The notes under the pieces are model-generated. The model was not told the origin of the DNA. It searched no databases and saw only the letters and a program-made list of their open reading frames with translations. DNA of 64,000 nt. It comes from Parapedobacter sp051400755. GTDB taxonomy: Bacteria; Bacteroidota; Bacteroidia; Sphingobacteriales; Sphingobacteriaceae. The stretch is from NCBI RefSeq assembly GCF_051400755.1, contig NZ_JBLFFL010000003.1:310001-374000 (forward strand), read 5' to 3'. Shown one piece after another: positions 26,096-34,987 of this stretch (position 1 is its first letter; each line of letters opens with the position of its first letter). Both the position numbers and the translations under genes were made by a program.

Positions 26096-27007
26096 TTATA
26101 TCGTATACCAGTTTCCTTCGAGCGCCAGCTGCGTTGCCTCAAATACCGTTTTGCTTTCATCCAACAAGGGTTTCAAATCCTTGTAACGTGCTGAATAATG
26201 TCCGATCAGCAATTTTTTTGCCTGCACTTCGGTCGCTATCAAGCCCGCCTGCAATGCGGTTGTATGATAGGTTTCCTGCGCCCGCTCCAACATATCATGC
26301 AGGAAGGTAGCTTCATGATAGAGCAAATCCACCTGCTGGATATGGGGTAGGTAGCCTGCTGTTTGTACCGTATCGGAACAATAGGCATAGCTACGGGGCA
26401 CGGGTGGGGCCAGGGTCAACTCCTGCCAACGGTGTACCGTTCCATCGGGTGCAGTGTAGTCATGTCCGTGCTTCACTAAGGGCAGGTATGCGCTGGGAAC
26501 CCCAATCGCTTCAACCTTTCCCCGGTCAATGGCGGGCGGGCGCTGCTTTTCGTCAAATCGGAATCCCGTGCACGCAATGCGGTGGTCCAGCGGAAAGCTG
26601 CTCACCCGAAGATGTTCATTCTCCAAGATTACGTCAGGTGCTTGGTCTTGGGTGGCATGGATATGCAACGGATAGCGCAGTACGGTCTGCGAATGTTTGA
26701 AATGCAGCTCAATGATTTCCTTCAGGGGCGGCGGACCGTATACATGCAGTTCGTCTTTACGGCCGATCAGGTGCATGGACGAAACCAGGCCGATGAGCCC
26801 TAAGTAATGGTCGCCATGCAAGTGACTGATAAAGATATGCTTAATACGGTTGCTCCTGACACCATATTTAATCAACTGCACCTGGGTACCTTCGCCGCAA
26901 TCCACCAAGTACAATTGCTCATTGACATTGATGAGTTGCGCGGTGGGGTTACGGCCATAAATAGGTGTGGCGGAGCTGCTTCCTAATATCAATACTTCAA
27001 ATTTCAT
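26096..27007 (-). CDS. rnz: Ribonuclease Z
   Basis: A 303-residue metallo-beta-lactamase-fold nuclease that matures tRNA 3' ends. The zinc motif is FISHLHGDHYLGL; further ligands are in YCSDTVQTA and LLIGHYSARY. Start MKFEVLILGSSSATP is typical. The 4-bp overlap with the upstream STAS gene indicates translational coupling. tRNA genes here lack an encoded CCA (see tRNA-Asp), consistent with a need for RNase Z. Confidence 0.96.
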   Translation of the reverse strand: MKFEVLILGSSSATPIYGRNPTAQLINVNEQLYLVDCGEGTQVQLIKYGVRSNRIKHIFISHLHGDHYLGLIGLVSSMHLIGRKDELHVYGPPPLKEIIELHFKHSQTVLRYPLHIHATQDQAPDVILENEHLRVSSFPLDHRIACTGFRFDEKQRPPAIDRGKVEAIGVPSAYLPLVKHGHDYTAPDGTVHRWQELTLAPPVPRSYAYCSDTVQTAGYLPHIQQVDLLYHEATFLHDMLERAQETYHTTALQAGLIATEVQAKKLLIGHYSARYKDLKPLLDESKTVFEATQLALEGNWYTI

Positions 27008-27387
27008 CCCTCTTCTACAGCACCCCTCAAGTCCTTTTCGAGCTCTTTTGAGAAAATTAAATCCTCAGCCTCGGCGGTGTTTGGCGCGACGGTCAACACC
27101 CCATCCAACTTGCACATTGAAATCAGGTTTTTGATCTGTTGATTCGCACAGGCGAGAATGAAGACCCCTCCGGTCGACTTGCACAGGCGATGCGCCAGGA
27201 GCCCGGTACGTAAACCCGAAGAATCGGCTTCCCTCACATCTGACAGATCAAGGACAATGTTGTGCTGCCCGCCGGAATTCCGCAACAGGAATTCGTCTTT
27301 AATTTTTGGTGCCGAATCGCCATCAAGTATCTCCACATGGGGCTGGATGATGACATATTTTTCGTGTTTATCGATGGTGAATTTCAT
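27004..27387 (-). CDS. STAS-domain protein (anti-sigma-factor-antagonist-like)
   Basis: A 127-residue single STAS domain. The segment NIVLDLSDVREADSSGLRTGL contains the DSSG motif whose Ser is phosphorylated in SpoIIAA-type antagonists. The start MKFTIDKHEKYVIIQ at 27387 is preferred over an upstream TTG/ATG that would add ten hydrophobic residues. Its stop overlaps rnz by 4 bp and it lies 26 bp after purC. No partner kinase or sigma factor is nearby, so what it controls is open. Confidence 0.88.
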   Translation of the reverse strand: MKFTIDKHEKYVIIQPHVEILDGDSAPKIKDEFLLRNSGGQHNIVLDLSDVREADSSGLRTGLLAHRLCKSTGGVFILACANQQIKNLISMCKLDGVLTVAPNTAEAEDLIFSKELEKDLRGAVEEG

Positions 27388-27413
27388 AACAACAATGCTA
27401 ATGGTAATAAACA

Positions 27414-28361
27414 TCAACTGATACCCTGTATCGCTGCAGCGATATTGCGCTGCACCCGCTCCAAGGTATCGGTATCTTTCGGATAGGCAAATCGCTCACC
27501 CGTAATGTGTTCGAAGAGCTCAATGTACCTTTCAGAAATCGAAGATACGATTTCGTCTGTCATTTCAGGCACGTTTTGTCCTTCTTTTCCCTGAAAACCA
27601 TTTTCAATCAACCATTTGCGTACAAACTCCTTGGATAGCTGCCGCTGCGGCTTCCCTTCTCGTTGCAAGGCTTCATAGCTGTCGGCATAGAAGTACCGCG
27701 ATGAGTCGGGCGTATGGATTTCGTCAATCAGGTATATCTGTCCATCCAAGCTGCCAAACTCGTATTTGGTATCTACCAAAATCAACCCGCGTTCCGCGGC
27801 CAGTTCGGTACCGCGCTTGAACAGCGCTCGGGTATACGCCTCCAGCTGCGCGTAATCGGCTTCGGATACCAGGCCCTGTTGCAAGATGCCGGCGCGCGAG
27901 ATGTCTTCGTCATGCCCTACCGCCGCTTTGGTGGTAGGTGTAATGATGGGTTCGGGCAGGCGGTCGTTTTCGTTGAGCCCCGCTGGAAGCGCCTCCCCGC
28001 AGACTTCGCGTTTTCCGGCTTGATACTCCCGCCAGGCATGTCCGGAGAGGTATCCACGGATGACCATTTCTACTTTAAACGGCTGGCATAGGCGGCCAAT
28101 GGTCACGCAAGGATCGGGCACTTCCATGACCCAGTTGGGCACGATGTCTTCCGTTGCGCGGAGGAATTTCGCAGCAATCTGGTTGAGTACTTGCCCTTTA
28201 TAGGGTATGGCCCGGGGAAGCACGACATCAAATGCCGAAATGCGATCGGTCGCTACCATCGCTAAATATTGATCGGCAATGGTGTATACATCACGCACCT
28301 TGCCCCTATAAAAGGCGGTCTGCCCTTCAAAATGAAAATTTGTCTCTTTTATGGTATTCAT
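27414..28361 (-). CDS. purC: Phosphoribosylaminoimidazole-succinocarboxamide synthase
   Basis: A 315-residue SAICAR synthetase of purine synthesis, which joins CAIR and aspartate using ATP. Signatures include FYRGKVRDVYTI, MVATDRISAFDVVLP, EMVIRGYLSGHAWREY and LILVDTKYEFG, then DEIHTPDSSRY. The length matches the longer, eukaryote-like/Bacteroidota form (about 300) instead of the 240-residue form. It lies 4 bp after phoH. Confidence 0.97.
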   Translation of the reverse strand: MNTIKETNFHFEGQTAFYRGKVRDVYTIADQYLAMVATDRISAFDVVLPRAIPYKGQVLNQIAAKFLRATEDIVPNWVMEVPDPCVTIGRLCQPFKVEMVIRGYLSGHAWREYQAGKREVCGEALPAGLNENDRLPEPIITPTTKAAVGHDEDISRAGILQQGLVSEADYAQLEAYTRALFKRGTELAAERGLILVDTKYEFGSLDGQIYLIDEIHTPDSSRYFYADSYEALQREGKPQRQLSKEFVRKWLIENGFQGKEGQNVPEMTDEIVSSISERYIELFEHITGERFAYPKDTDTLERVQRNIAAAIQGIS

Positions 28362-28365
28362 AGCA

Positions 28366-29376
28366 TCAAATATCCCCGTACGCTTCCAATATCCGTTTCA
28401 CGAGTCTATGCCGTACGACATCCTCACCGCTGAGGTAGATCATGTCTATCCCTTCTATGCCGTCAAGCAGTTTCAGCGCGGTCTGCAGGCCGGACTGTTG
28501 TTTCTTGGGGAGGTCGATCTGCGTGACATCGCCGGTGACGATAAACTTGGCCGTGGGACCCATCCGCGTGAGAAACATTTTGGTCTGCATATCCGTGGCA
28601 TTCTGCGCCTCATCCAGGATGACAAAACAATTGTCGAGTGTCCGGCCGCGCATGAAGGCCAGGGGGGCCACCTCTATCGTCCGGTTTTCCAAAAACACCT
28701 TCAGCTTTTCGGCAGGTATCATGTCATCCAGGGCATCATAGAGCGGTCTCAAATAAGGGTCTACTTTCTCCTTGAGGTCGCCCGGCAGGAAGCCCAGGTT
28801 TTCTCCGGCTTCTACGGCAGGCCGGGTGAGGATGATCCGTTTTACTTCCTTGTTGCGCAGCGCCCTGACGGCCAAGGCCACAGCGGTATAGGTTTTGCCT
28901 GTGCCGGCGGGACCAATGGCAAACAGGATGTCATTTTTAAGAATGCTTTCGACCATTCGCCGCTGGTTGGCGGTCCGCGCCTTTACGACGATGCCATTGG
29001 GTCCGAATACGATGGGTTCGCCTCCGGCGGTACTGGTCGACCCGGCGTGTTCTGCTTTCTTTGCGGGAGCCCCTGTTGACTTAGGCGTTCCCAGGATGGT
29101 TTCTACATCGTTTGGTGTCAGGTGGTTGTATTGTTCGATATGTGCAATGATCTTGTCGAAATGCACTTTAAAAAGCGACATCTCCTGCTCATCTCCCAAC
29201 ACCTTTACCTCGTTGCCTCTTGCTACGATCTTTAATTTCGGAAACTGTTTTTTGAACACCTCGAAGTGCTCATTTTGCGCCCCCCACAATACAGCGGGAT
29301 TCACATATTCCAACGTGATGTTCAATTCGTTCAAATTCCTTCTTTTAGCTGTCGGCTCGCGTTCCCCAAATTCCAC
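28366..29376 (-). CDS. phoH: PhoH-family ATPase
   Basis: A 336-residue protein with an N-terminal KH-like region (about 20-75) and a P-loop ATPase domain. Walker A is FAIGPAGTGKTYTAVA, Walker B VILDEAQNAT, and RPAVEAGENLGFLPGD and GDVTQIDLP are family blocks. PhoH/YbeZ proteins work in RNA metabolism with the YbeY endonuclease; ybeY is not in the window. A TATATTTG element (29393-29400, minus strand) sits just upstream, so this is probably the first gene of the 9-kb run that continues through purC, rnz and his. Confidence 0.95.
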   Translation of the reverse strand: MEFGEREPTAKRRNLNELNITLEYVNPAVLWGAQNEHFEVFKKQFPKLKIVARGNEVKVLGDEQEMSLFKVHFDKIIAHIEQYNHLTPNDVETILGTPKSTGAPAKKAEHAGSTSTAGGEPIVFGPNGIVVKARTANQRRMVESILKNDILFAIGPAGTGKTYTAVALAVRALRNKEVKRIILTRPAVEAGENLGFLPGDLKEKVDPYLRPLYDALDDMIPAEKLKVFLENRTIEVAPLAFMRGRTLDNCFVILDEAQNATDMQTKMFLTRMGPTAKFIVTGDVTQIDLPKKQQSGLQTALKLLDGIEGIDMIYLSGEDVVRHRLVKRILEAYGDI

Positions 29377-29392
29377 GCGTTTATCCTGCCTT

Positions 29393-29400
29393 CAAATATA
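29393..29400 (-). promoter_or_regulatory. -7 element upstream of phoH
   Basis: CAAATATA on the plus strand reads TATATTTG on the minus strand, a perfect TAnnTTTG match 16 bp before the phoH start. The spacing predicts a very short leader. Confidence 0.55.
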
Positions 29401-29464
29401 GCGATAAATTGCGATTTGCATTCGCGAAACAAAAAAATCTACCCACCCCACAATTTTTGAATAA

Positions 29465-29496
29465 TTGGATATAATAGCAAGTTTTATCTAAGTTTG
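29465..29496 (+). promoter_or_regulatory. Bacteroidota promoter (TTG / TAAGTTTG)
   Basis: A TTG at 29465-29467 and TAAGTTTG at 29489-29496, separated by 21 bp, fit the -33/-7 consensus. The next start codon is 23 bp downstream. Confidence 0.65.
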
Positions 29497-29519
29497 CATC
29501 GATTCAAGCAAACGCGGGC

Positions 29520-30299
29520 ATGGGTATCATTACCTTAACAACAGATTTAGGGCATAAAGATTTTTACCAGGCAGCACTCAAAGGCAGCATTATCAGCCAA
29601 TTTCCCGCGGTGAGAATGGTGGATATCTCCCATGAAATCCCTCCGTTCGATATTCAATATGCTGCATTCGTGCTCAAAAATGCCTACACGTACTTCCCGC
29701 CCAAAACCGTCCATTTGATCGGTATCGACTCGGTATTCAACCAAGATACCCGCTACCTTGCGTTGCAGTACAACGGCCATTATTTCGTCGGAGCAGATAA
29801 CGGACTTTTTTCGTTGATTTTGGATGGTACGCCCGCAGAGATTGTGGAGCTAAATATCATTCAGGATTTGAAATACCTGCACTTCCCGTTGACGGATATT
29901 TTTGCCAAGGCTGCCTGTCACCTCGCCAAGGGAGGGAAACTGACGGAAATCGGCGATCCCGTGGATGTGGTGGTCGATCGTACACTGGTGCAGCCGGTAG
30001 TCGAAAGAGACAGTTTGCGCGGAAGCGTCGTTTTCATTGATTCATTTGGCAATGTCATCAGCAACATCAGCAAGGAGCTGTTCAACAAGGTACAGCGGGG
30101 CCGAGACTTCATGCTGTATTTCCGGCGCAACGAGACGATCGGCCAAATGAGCTGGCATTACAACGAAGTGCCCGAGGGCGAAAAGCTCTGCCTGTTTGGG
30201 ATCAGCAACTACCTGGAAATTGCCATCAATAAGGGCAATGCCAGCGGGCTGCTGGGACTCAATAAGGGGGATATCATTCGGGTTGAATTTAGAAAATAA
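29520..30299 (+). CDS. SAM hydroxide adenosyltransferase (DUF62 family)
   Basis: A 259-residue protein of the fluorinase/chlorinase-related family that hydrolyses S-adenosyl-L-methionine to adenosine and methionine. The N-terminal ITLTTDLGHKDFYQAALKG and VDISHEIPPFDIQYAAF blocks and the C-terminal VFIDSFGNVISNIS block carry the Asp-Arg-His type hydroxide site and SAM contacts. No halide-specific loop is evident, so the hydrolase function is the default. It stands alone behind its own promoter. Confidence 0.92.
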   Translation: MGIITLTTDLGHKDFYQAALKGSIISQFPAVRMVDISHEIPPFDIQYAAFVLKNAYTYFPPKTVHLIGIDSVFNQDTRYLALQYNGHYFVGADNGLFSLILDGTPAEIVELNIIQDLKYLHFPLTDIFAKAACHLAKGGKLTEIGDPVDVVVDRTLVQPVVERDSLRGSVVFIDSFGNVISNISKELFNKVQRGRDFMLYFRRNETIGQMSWHYNEVPEGEKLCLFGISNYLEIAINKGNASGLLGLNKGDIIRVEFRK

Positions 30300-30352
30300 C
30301 TGCTTGCTTTATATAACCGTAATCTTGGTCCGTTTTTTGAAACAAAAATTCC

Positions 30353-30937
30353 ATGCCACCGTATAAGCTGTTTAAATTTCGCATCGTGAATAGCGTGCTG
30401 ATAAGTTGCTTGCTATGCCTGTTTACGCTCATTGGGCGATCGTCGACCCAACAGTCCGCAGGGGATACGGTAAGTCCCGCAGCGGATACCGTAACCTATG
30501 AGCAGCAACGCCAAAAGGTAAATGACCTGCTGACCGAGCGGAGTGCACGGTTTGGTCAATTTGACGAAAGCCTCCGACGGCGCACCGGAATTTTCGGTTT
30601 GAAAACCAAAAAAGACATGCAGGCATCGATCGATATCCTGAAACAGATCGTCCTCACCGACAATACGATCTTTCGGGAGACCAAAACGCTGCTCGACTTC
30701 AAAGATTTCGAAAAAACACAGATCGCCCAGCAAGCCTCCGAGTTTGACGGGCGCATCAACGGATACATCAAGACGATCAGCAAACTCCAGCGCGAACGAG
30801 AACGATTGACCAATGAGGTGGATGCGCTTGAAAAGACCAATCAAATCTACACGGGATTAACCATTTTACTGGGATTACTGCTTGCGGGTGTCTCCATTTT
30901 TTTATTCGTAAACCGTCAAAAATTTACGAAAGCGTGA
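30353..30937 (+). CDS. Coiled-coil protein with signal sequence and C-terminal membrane anchor
   Basis: A 194-residue protein not assigned to a named family. It has an N-terminal hydrophobic signal (VLISCLLCLFTLIG), a middle region rich in charged heptads (KLQRERERLTNEVDALEK, about 135-160) predicting a coiled coil, and a C-terminal transmembrane segment (TGLTILLGLLLAGVSIFLFV) followed by basic residues. It would be held in the inner membrane with the coiled coil in the periplasm. The ABC exporter gene starts 54 bp downstream. Confidence 0.8.
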   Translation: MPPYKLFKFRIVNSVLISCLLCLFTLIGRSSTQQSAGDTVSPAADTVTYEQQRQKVNDLLTERSARFGQFDESLRRRTGIFGLKTKKDMQASIDILKQIVLTDNTIFRETKTLLDFKDFEKTQIAQQASEFDGRINGYIKTISKLQRERERLTNEVDALEKTNQIYTGLTILLGLLLAGVSIFLFVNRQKFTKA

Positions 30938-30959
30938 TATGCGGATGCATCATTGTCTA

Positions 30960-30967
30960 TACTTTTG
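30960..30967 (+). promoter_or_regulatory. -7 element upstream of the ABC exporter gene
   Basis: TACTTTTG matches TAnnTTTG and lies 24 bp before the start codon. No good -33 is seen. Confidence 0.45.
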
Positions 30968-30991
30968 CCCTATAGTTTTTAATTATAGGAA

Positions 30992-32818
30992 ATGGCAAGA
31001 CAACGGTTAAACAGTGGGGATACGCCATCAGAGGATCTGCCCAAACCCAAACTCACCAAGACAACGCTAAAAAAGGCTGCCCGGTTGCTGGCCTACCTGC
31101 GCCCTTACCGGACAAAATTTATGGTCGGCATGGTTTTTCTGTTCTTGTCGAGCGTTACCTTGCTTACCTTCCCCGCCCTGTTGGGCGCCATGATCGATGC
31201 CGCTCAAGGCAAACAAGGCTACCCGTGGATCCCGGCCAACATCCGCATGATCGGCGTGGTCTCTTTCGTGATCCTTTTTGCCCAATCACTTGCTTCTTTT
31301 TTCCGTATCCGTCTTTTTGTAGAGGTAGCGGAACGGTCGCTGGCCGATATCCGGCGTGATTCTTATTTCAAGCTGATCACGCTGCCGCTCGACTTTTTCG
31401 CCAACCGTCGGGTCGGCGAACTCAACAGCCGCTTATCGGCCGACCTGGCGCAGATACAGGATACGATGACAACGACACTTGCGGAGATCATTAGGCAGGT
31501 CGTGCTCCTTACAGGGGGTGTATGCCTGTTGTTCCTCGTCTCCGGCAAGCTGACCTTGCTCAACCTGAGTATACTCCCCATTTTGGTCGTCGTTGCGGTG
31601 GTCTTTGGCCGGTTTATCCGCAAGTTGTCGCGCCAGGCACAGGACAAGCTGGCCGAATCAAACACCGTTGTCCAGGAAACCCTGCAAGGCATCAGCAATG
31701 TCAAGGCATTTGTCAATGAAGCATACGAAGCAGCCCGGTATGCCAAGACCTTGCAGGCGGTGGTCAAGATCGCGGTCAGGGGAGCTGCTTACCGCGGTAT
31801 TTTTGCGTCGTTCATTATTTTCTGCCTTTTTGGGGCAGTCGTTGCCGTCATCTGGTACGGTTCATCGCTGGTCGCCACCGGCCAGATATCGGTGGGCGAC
31901 CTGACCACGTATATCCTGTACTCCATGTTTGTGGCAGGCTCGATGGGCAGTTTTCCGGAGTTGTACGCCAACATACAAAAGGCCATCGGCGCCAGCGAAC
32001 GGGTCATCGAAATCCTGGATGAACAAGAGGAAGATGCGGGTCTGCTCCAGGAAGAAAAAATCATCCAAAACCGCATAACAGGTCGCATCGCCTTTGAAAA
32101 CGTTACCTTCTCCTACCCTTCAAGGCCGGAAATAACGGTATTGAACGATGTATCCTTTGAAGCACGGTCGGGTGAGCGGATCGCCATCGTCGGACCGAGC
32201 GGCACCGGAAAATCGACCATTGCTTCGTTGGTCCTGCAATTTTACCGGCCGGATGCCGGGCGTGTCCTGTTTGACGGCCGTGAGGCAAGCCATTATCCGC
32301 TCACCGATATCCGCAATCAGGTGGCCATCGTACCGCAGGATGTATTGCTCTTCGGCGGCACGATCCGCGAAAATATTGCTTACGGCAGGCTGGATGCCGG
32401 GGCGGAGGAAATTGTCGCGGCGGCGAAGCGCGCCAACGCACATGATTTTATCATGGATTTTCCGGAAGGATATGATACACTGGTCGGCGAACGCGGCGTG
32501 AAGCTCTCCGGGGGGCAACGCCAACGGGTGGCCATTGCGCGCGCCCTGCTCAAAGACCCCGCCATACTCATCCTCGACGAGGCCACCTCTTCCCTGGATT
32601 CCGAATCGGAAAGACAGGTGCAGCAGGCCTTGGAGGAACTGATGAAAAACCGTACGTCCATTATCATTGCGCATCGCCTTTCTACCATCCGCGAGGCCGA
32701 CCAGATCATTGTCATTGAATGCGGAACGGTCGCTGCTTCGGGTACACATGCAGAACTTATCGACCGGGGTGAAGGACTATACCATCACTTATATACGCTG
32801 CAATTGACGGATAAATAA
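30992..32818 (+). CDS. ABC exporter, fused membrane and ATPase domains (MsbA-like)
   Basis: A 608-residue half-transporter that acts as a homodimer. Six transmembrane helices span about 35-330. The nucleotide-binding domain (about 355-608) shows Walker A IVGPSGTGKSTIASL, Q-loop VAIVPQDVLLF, signature LSGGQRQRVAIARALL, Walker B AILILDEATSSLDSE and H-loop IIAHRLSTI. Members export lipid A, lipids or drugs; the closest general label is MsbA/multidrug type. The substrate is not given by the neighbours. Confidence 0.93.
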   Translation: MARQRLNSGDTPSEDLPKPKLTKTTLKKAARLLAYLRPYRTKFMVGMVFLFLSSVTLLTFPALLGAMIDAAQGKQGYPWIPANIRMIGVVSFVILFAQSLASFFRIRLFVEVAERSLADIRRDSYFKLITLPLDFFANRRVGELNSRLSADLAQIQDTMTTTLAEIIRQVVLLTGGVCLLFLVSGKLTLLNLSILPILVVVAVVFGRFIRKLSRQAQDKLAESNTVVQETLQGISNVKAFVNEAYEAARYAKTLQAVVKIAVRGAAYRGIFASFIIFCLFGAVVAVIWYGSSLVATGQISVGDLTTYILYSMFVAGSMGSFPELYANIQKAIGASERVIEILDEQEEDAGLLQEEKIIQNRITGRIAFENVTFSYPSRPEITVLNDVSFEARSGERIAIVGPSGTGKSTIASLVLQFYRPDAGRVLFDGREASHYPLTDIRNQVAIVPQDVLLFGGTIRENIAYGRLDAGAEEIVAAAKRANAHDFIMDFPEGYDTLVGERGVKLSGGQRQRVAIARALLKDPAILILDEATSSLDSESERQVQQALEELMKNRTSIIIAHRLSTIREADQIIVIECGTVAASGTHAELIDRGEGLYHHLYTLQLTDK

Positions 32819-32909
32819 CACGTCGACCTGCCAAACATTTGTCGTCATCTGTTGTTCTTATTAGTAAATACCGTAAAAAATAGAGGATAAACACTAAAAG
32901 AACAATACG

Positions 32910-33254
32910 ATGAACACGAAAAACAGTATCGTTACCTACGCTTTGACAGGACTTGCAGCCGGCACGATCGTTTGGTTGTTGCTGGGAACAAAAGGTGGCC
33001 GCCAACAGTTGGACCGCGCGAGTGCCGGTATACGCGAGCTTTCGAAAACCATCCGGAAGAACACCGAAAAAGGCGTACATAAGGCCTCTGCACTGGCTGA
33101 TCGCGCTAGCAGGGAAATCAACGATTTGCGAGCCCAAGCCAAAAGCAAAGGCCAAGCGGCTATGCGCAAGGCGGACCAACTTGCTAAAGAAGGTCTGAAC
33201 AAGACAGACGGTGCGTTGAAAACAGCAAAGCAACGGATAGAACGAGAAATATAA
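32910..33254 (+). CDS. YtxH-domain protein
   Basis: A 114-residue protein with one N-terminal transmembrane helix (VTYALTGLAAGTIVWLLLG) and a long Lys/Ala/Arg-rich amphipathic tail, the layout of YtxH/general-stress proteins. The tail (KASALADRASREINDLRAQAK...) predicts a continuous helix. Function of the family is poorly defined; envelope stress is usual. Confidence 0.88.
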   Translation: MNTKNSIVTYALTGLAAGTIVWLLLGTKGGRQQLDRASAGIRELSKTIRKNTEKGVHKASALADRASREINDLRAQAKSKGQAAMRKADQLAKEGLNKTDGALKTAKQRIEREI

Positions 33255-33265
33255 GCCGCGAATCG

Positions 33266-33273
33266 TATCTTTG
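33266..33273 (+). promoter_or_regulatory. -7 element immediately before ccmB
   Basis: TATCTTTG ends only 5 bp before the ccmB ATG, so a transcript starting at the usual distance would have almost no leader. Confidence 0.5.
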
Positions 33274-33278
33274 CGGGA

Positions 33279-33938
33279 ATGAATTTATTTCATGAGGTAA
33301 AATCCCTCATCCGCAAGGATATGATATTGGAATGGCGGTCGAAATACGCCATCAATGGGATATTGCTCTATGTCGTGTCGACGGTCTTTGTGTGCTACCA
33401 GGCGTTTAAATCGGTGGATCCCATTACCTGGAATGCCTTGTTTTGGATCATCATGTTGTTCGCTTCGGTGAACGCCATTAACAAGAGTTTCGTCCAAGAA
33501 AGCCGCGGCAGGCAATTGTATTATTACACGATTGCCAGTGCAAAAGCCATCATTCTATCCAAAATCATCTACAACATGTTCGTCATGCTGTTGCTGTCGG
33601 CGATAGCTTACCTGTTCTATTCCATCATTTTCCAAAACCCGCTTGGCGATCCGGCGCTCTATCTAATGGCTGTTATCCTCGGCAGCATCGGATTTGCATC
33701 GGTGTTTACGATGGTCTCCGGCATCAGCGCAAAGGCCGGCAATAACAGTACACTGATGGCGGTACTCAGTTTTCCCATCATCATTCCCCTCCTACTGGTG
33801 CTCATCAAGGTTTCAAAAAACGCAATGGATGGGCTGGAACGCAGCGTCAGTTACGATGAATTGGCCGTACTCGCGGCGATCAATGTCATCAGCATTGCCA
33901 TTTCTTTACTGTTATTTCCTTACCTTTGGCGAGACTAG
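33279..33938 (+). CDS. ccmB: Heme exporter subunit CcmB
   Basis: A 219-residue membrane protein with six hydrophobic segments. The N-terminal EVKSLIRKDMILEWRSKYAI and VNAINKSFVQESRGRQLYYY blocks are typical of CcmB, the permease of the CcmAB complex in cytochrome c maturation. The ATPase subunit ccmA is not in the neighbourhood. ccmC follows 43 bp downstream. Confidence 0.93.
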   Translation: MNLFHEVKSLIRKDMILEWRSKYAINGILLYVVSTVFVCYQAFKSVDPITWNALFWIIMLFASVNAINKSFVQESRGRQLYYYTIASAKAIILSKIIYNMFVMLLLSAIAYLFYSIIFQNPLGDPALYLMAVILGSIGFASVFTMVSGISAKAGNNSTLMAVLSFPIIIPLLLVLIKVSKNAMDGLERSVSYDELAVLAAINVISIAISLLLFPYLWRD

Positions 33939-33981
33939 ATTGATTTTAGATTTTTACGCATTCTCACTTTCGGCTTCTCAT

Positions 33982-34650
33982 ATGAACTATTATTGGTGGA
34001 AGATACTCGGAGTACTGTTGCTTATCTATAGCATCGTCATGGGACTCCTCGGCTCGGTGCCCGCGCTATACATTGTACACGAAACCATCCGCAACGTCTA
34101 CTATCACGTACCTATGTGGTTTACGATGTTTACGCTATATTTGGTTTCTGTCATCTATAGCATCAAGTACTTAACGTCGAATAATCCGCAGCATGACCTG
34201 GTGGCGGTTGAAAGCGTCAACGTAGGTGTCGTATTCTGCATATTCGGTTTACTCAGCGGTATACTGTGGGCCAATTTTACCTGGGGCGATCCCTGGCCCA
34301 ACGACGCCAAGCTAAACGGCTCGGCCATCGCTACCCTGATGTATCTCGCTTACCTGGTCTTACGCAACGCCTTAGAAGAAGAACAAAAACGGGCAAAGAT
34401 ATCCGCTGCCTACAACATCTTTGCCTTTCCGATTATGATCGTACTGATGTACATCCTTCCGAAGACCACTGATTCGCTCCATCCGGGCAGCGGGGGCAAT
34501 TCGGGATTTGGACAGTTTGACCTTGATGGATCCATGAAGGCAGTCTTGTATCCCGGCTCGATCGGTTGGATCCTGATCGGCATTTGGCTCATGACCCTGC
34601 GCTACCGGATCCGTAAACTGGAATATCTCCATCACCACACAGCCGATTAA
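33982..34650 (+). CDS. ccmC: Cytochrome c maturation heme-handling protein CcmC
   Basis: A 222-residue six-helix membrane protein. It carries the tryptophan-rich periplasmic WANFTWGDPWPND segment (the WGxxW-type heme motif region) and flanking His residues (YHVPMWFTMF). The start MNYYWWKILGVLLL at 33982 is chosen because the longer frame reads back through ccmB. CcmC presents heme to the chaperone CcmE in System I maturation; ccmE and ccmF are not seen in the window. Confidence 0.93.
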   Translation: MNYYWWKILGVLLLIYSIVMGLLGSVPALYIVHETIRNVYYHVPMWFTMFTLYLVSVIYSIKYLTSNNPQHDLVAVESVNVGVVFCIFGLLSGILWANFTWGDPWPNDAKLNGSAIATLMYLAYLVLRNALEEEQKRAKISAAYNIFAFPIMIVLMYILPKTTDSLHPGSGGNSGFGQFDLDGSMKAVLYPGSIGWILIGIWLMTLRYRIRKLEYLHHHTAD

Positions 34651-34727
34651 ACGGAATATTGATTGGCATTATGACAATCATAAAACGATTAAATAAAAAA
34701 AATTAACAACGTTTATTGTGAAACGCT

Positions 34728-34943
34728 ATGAAAAAGATAATTCTTTCTTTGCTGTTAGTTATCAATGGGTTAATATGTAGTTTTGCGCAGTCTAACACCG
34801 AGGTTGAGATGGCCACGGGGTTACGCAGTTCAGGCAAAATCTATGTCGTCGTACTTGTTTTAGTCATCCTGTTTTTAGGATTGGCTTTTTATTTGTTTAC
34901 GATCGACAAGAAATTGAGGCGACTGGAAAAACATCAAAAGTAA
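34728..34943 (+). CDS. CcmD-like small membrane protein
   Basis: A 71-residue protein with a signal sequence (IILSLLLVINGLICSFAQ), a short SNTEVEMATGLRSSGKIYV linker and a transmembrane helix followed by a basic tail (KKLRRLEKHQK). The arrangement and position directly after ccmC match the CcmD-like protein of Bacteroidota, which stabilises the heme-CcmE release complex in other bacteria. Confidence 0.75.
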   Translation: MKKIILSLLLVINGLICSFAQSNTEVEMATGLRSSGKIYVVVLVLVILFLGLAFYLFTIDKKLRRLEKHQK

Positions 34944-34987
34944 CATGTTTTAAAAATTACCGATTGTCCCATTAATAACACGAAGTC

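Noticed and set aside
28351..29079. A 242-codon open frame on the plus strand opposite phoH
   Set aside because: It is an antisense shadow of a clear PhoH coding sequence, with no family signature and no promoter.
33829..33981. Extension of ccmC into the 3' end of ccmB
   Set aside because: It would overlap ccmB by more than 100 bp and destroy the normal CcmC N-terminus; MNYYWWKILG is the natural start.
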